Shown: in pieces, positions 6,227 to 6,518 of the stretch
Layout of the letters: each line of letters begins with the position of its first letter
How positions within the stretch are numbered: position 1 is the first letter of the stretch
DNA from: a bacterium
GTDB taxonomy: Bacteria; Pseudomonadota; Alphaproteobacteria; Rhizobiales; Xanthobacteraceae
Length of the DNA stretch: 6,518 nucleotides
Direction: 5' to 3'
NCBI GenBank assembly: GCA_029946075.1
Contig: JAQSDT010000138.1
Location: forward strand, 1 to 6,518
Position numbers and translations under genes: made by a program
The notes under the pieces: model-generated
What the model was told of the DNA's origin: nothing
Seen by the model: the letters and a program-made list of their open reading frames with translations, nothing else
Database searches by the model: none

Positions 6227-6345
6227 GTCATTCCGGGGCATCGCCAACGGACCCGGCCTGTGGCCGGGGCTGATGGCGATGAACCCGGAATCCAGAGGTA
6301 ATTGGACGAAATTCCGGGCTCACGCTCCACGCGCCGCGGAATGAC
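6227..6345. repeat. Multi-hairpin intergenic repeat of the GTCATTCCGG family, copy 2 (inverted relative to copy 1)
   Basis: Outer arms GTCATTCCG (6227-6235) and CGGAATGAC (6337-6345) bound the element. Inside are a nested stem CATCGCCA/TGGCGATG (6239-6246 with 6274-6281), enclosing CCCGGCC/GGCCGGG (6252-6268), and a second stem CCCGGAAT/ATTCCGGG (6284-6291 with 6311-6318). The 13-base word GAACCCGGAATCC (6281-6293) is the reverse complement of 3836-3848 in copy 1, showing that the two belong to one family in opposite orientations. It starts 8 bases after the stop of the metallo-hydrolase gene. Confidence 0.85.
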
Positions 6346-6391
6346 GAGGAAATACCGCCCCAATCGGTCGTCAGACGCCGTCTTGCAGACC

Positions 6392-6420
6392 TTGCCAATC
6401 CCACCCGGAGCGGGTAGCTA
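6392..6420 (+). promoter_or_regulatory. Candidate sigma-70-type promoter upstream of the tRNA
   Basis: TTGCCA (6392-6397) and TAGCTA (6415-6420) are 17 bases apart, pointing toward the tRNA with a leader of about 68 bases. A short ACCCG/CGGGT inverted repeat lies in the spacer (6403-6407, 6411-6415). The rest of the non-coding stretch between the repeat and the tRNA shows nothing else I can name. Confidence 0.4.
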
Positions 6421-6494
6421 AAGCGCTCTTTCGCGACCTTCCGAACAAATCTCGGATGCATCCGGCGCCAAGCCCAAGATGCCCAGCGAAAAAC

Positions 6495-6518
6495 GCGCCC
6501 GTAGCTCAGCTGGATAGA
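6495..6518 (+). tRNA. tRNA 5' end, truncated by the window edge (possibly tRNA-Arg)
   Basis: The last 24 bases read as a tRNA start: a 7-base acceptor strand GCGCCCG (6495-6501), the universal T8 and a purine at 9, then the D-arm GCTC with AGCTGGATA in the loop and GA beginning the closing strand. The anticodon lies outside the window, so the amino acid is not determined. The GCGCCCG acceptor with this D-loop resembles alphaproteobacterial tRNA-Arg genes as I recall them, which is a weak inference. Confidence 0.82.

Noticed and set aside
5191..6345. CRISPR array or direct-repeat locus
   Set aside because: The repeats are inverted, irregularly spaced and separated by a gene; there are no regular repeat-spacer units and no cas genes.

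Overview
This GC-rich chromosomal window looks alphaproteobacterial, most likely from Bradyrhizobium or a close relative (Rhodopseudomonas, Afipia, Nitrobacter). The evidence is the codon bias, the protein matches recalled from memory, and three intergenic hairpin-rich repeats of the kind scattered through those genomes (one GTCATGxCCGGG type, two GTCATTCCGG type). The genus is an inference; no search was run.

Layout. Positions 1-2481 hold a minus-strand tripartite tricarboxylate transporter (TTT) operon in the order tctC-tctB-tctA. It encodes a periplasmic Bug-type binding protein, the small membrane subunit and the large permease, which runs off the left edge. The three genes are packed with a 4-base overlap and a 1-base gap. 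A 206-base divergent intergenic region with a near-perfect 20-bp dyad separates it from a plus-strand series. That series is a ribB-type gene (DHBP synthase with a degenerate GTP cyclohydrolase II-like tail, the RibBX layout), a multi-hairpin repeat, gcdH (glutaryl-CoA dehydrogenase), a second repeat, an MBL-fold metallo-hydrolase with a LACTB2-like C-terminus, a third repeat, and the first 24 bases of a tRNA cut off by the right edge.

How the genes relate. The TTT system would import an organic anion of unknown identity. GcdH oxidatively decarboxylates glutaryl-CoA to crotonyl-CoA in lysine, tryptophan and aromatic-acid catabolism. RibB supplies the four-carbon unit of riboflavin, hence ultimately the FAD that GcdH uses, but nothing here shows that this link is more than chance. 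The three plus-strand genes are separated by repeats and are probably not one tight operon.

I see no clearly new multi-gene system. The most notable points are the repeat elements, one with a compensatory base-pair swap and two with interchangeable hairpin modules, the cysteine-free RibA-like tail of the riboflavin enzyme, and the dyad in the divergent promoter region.
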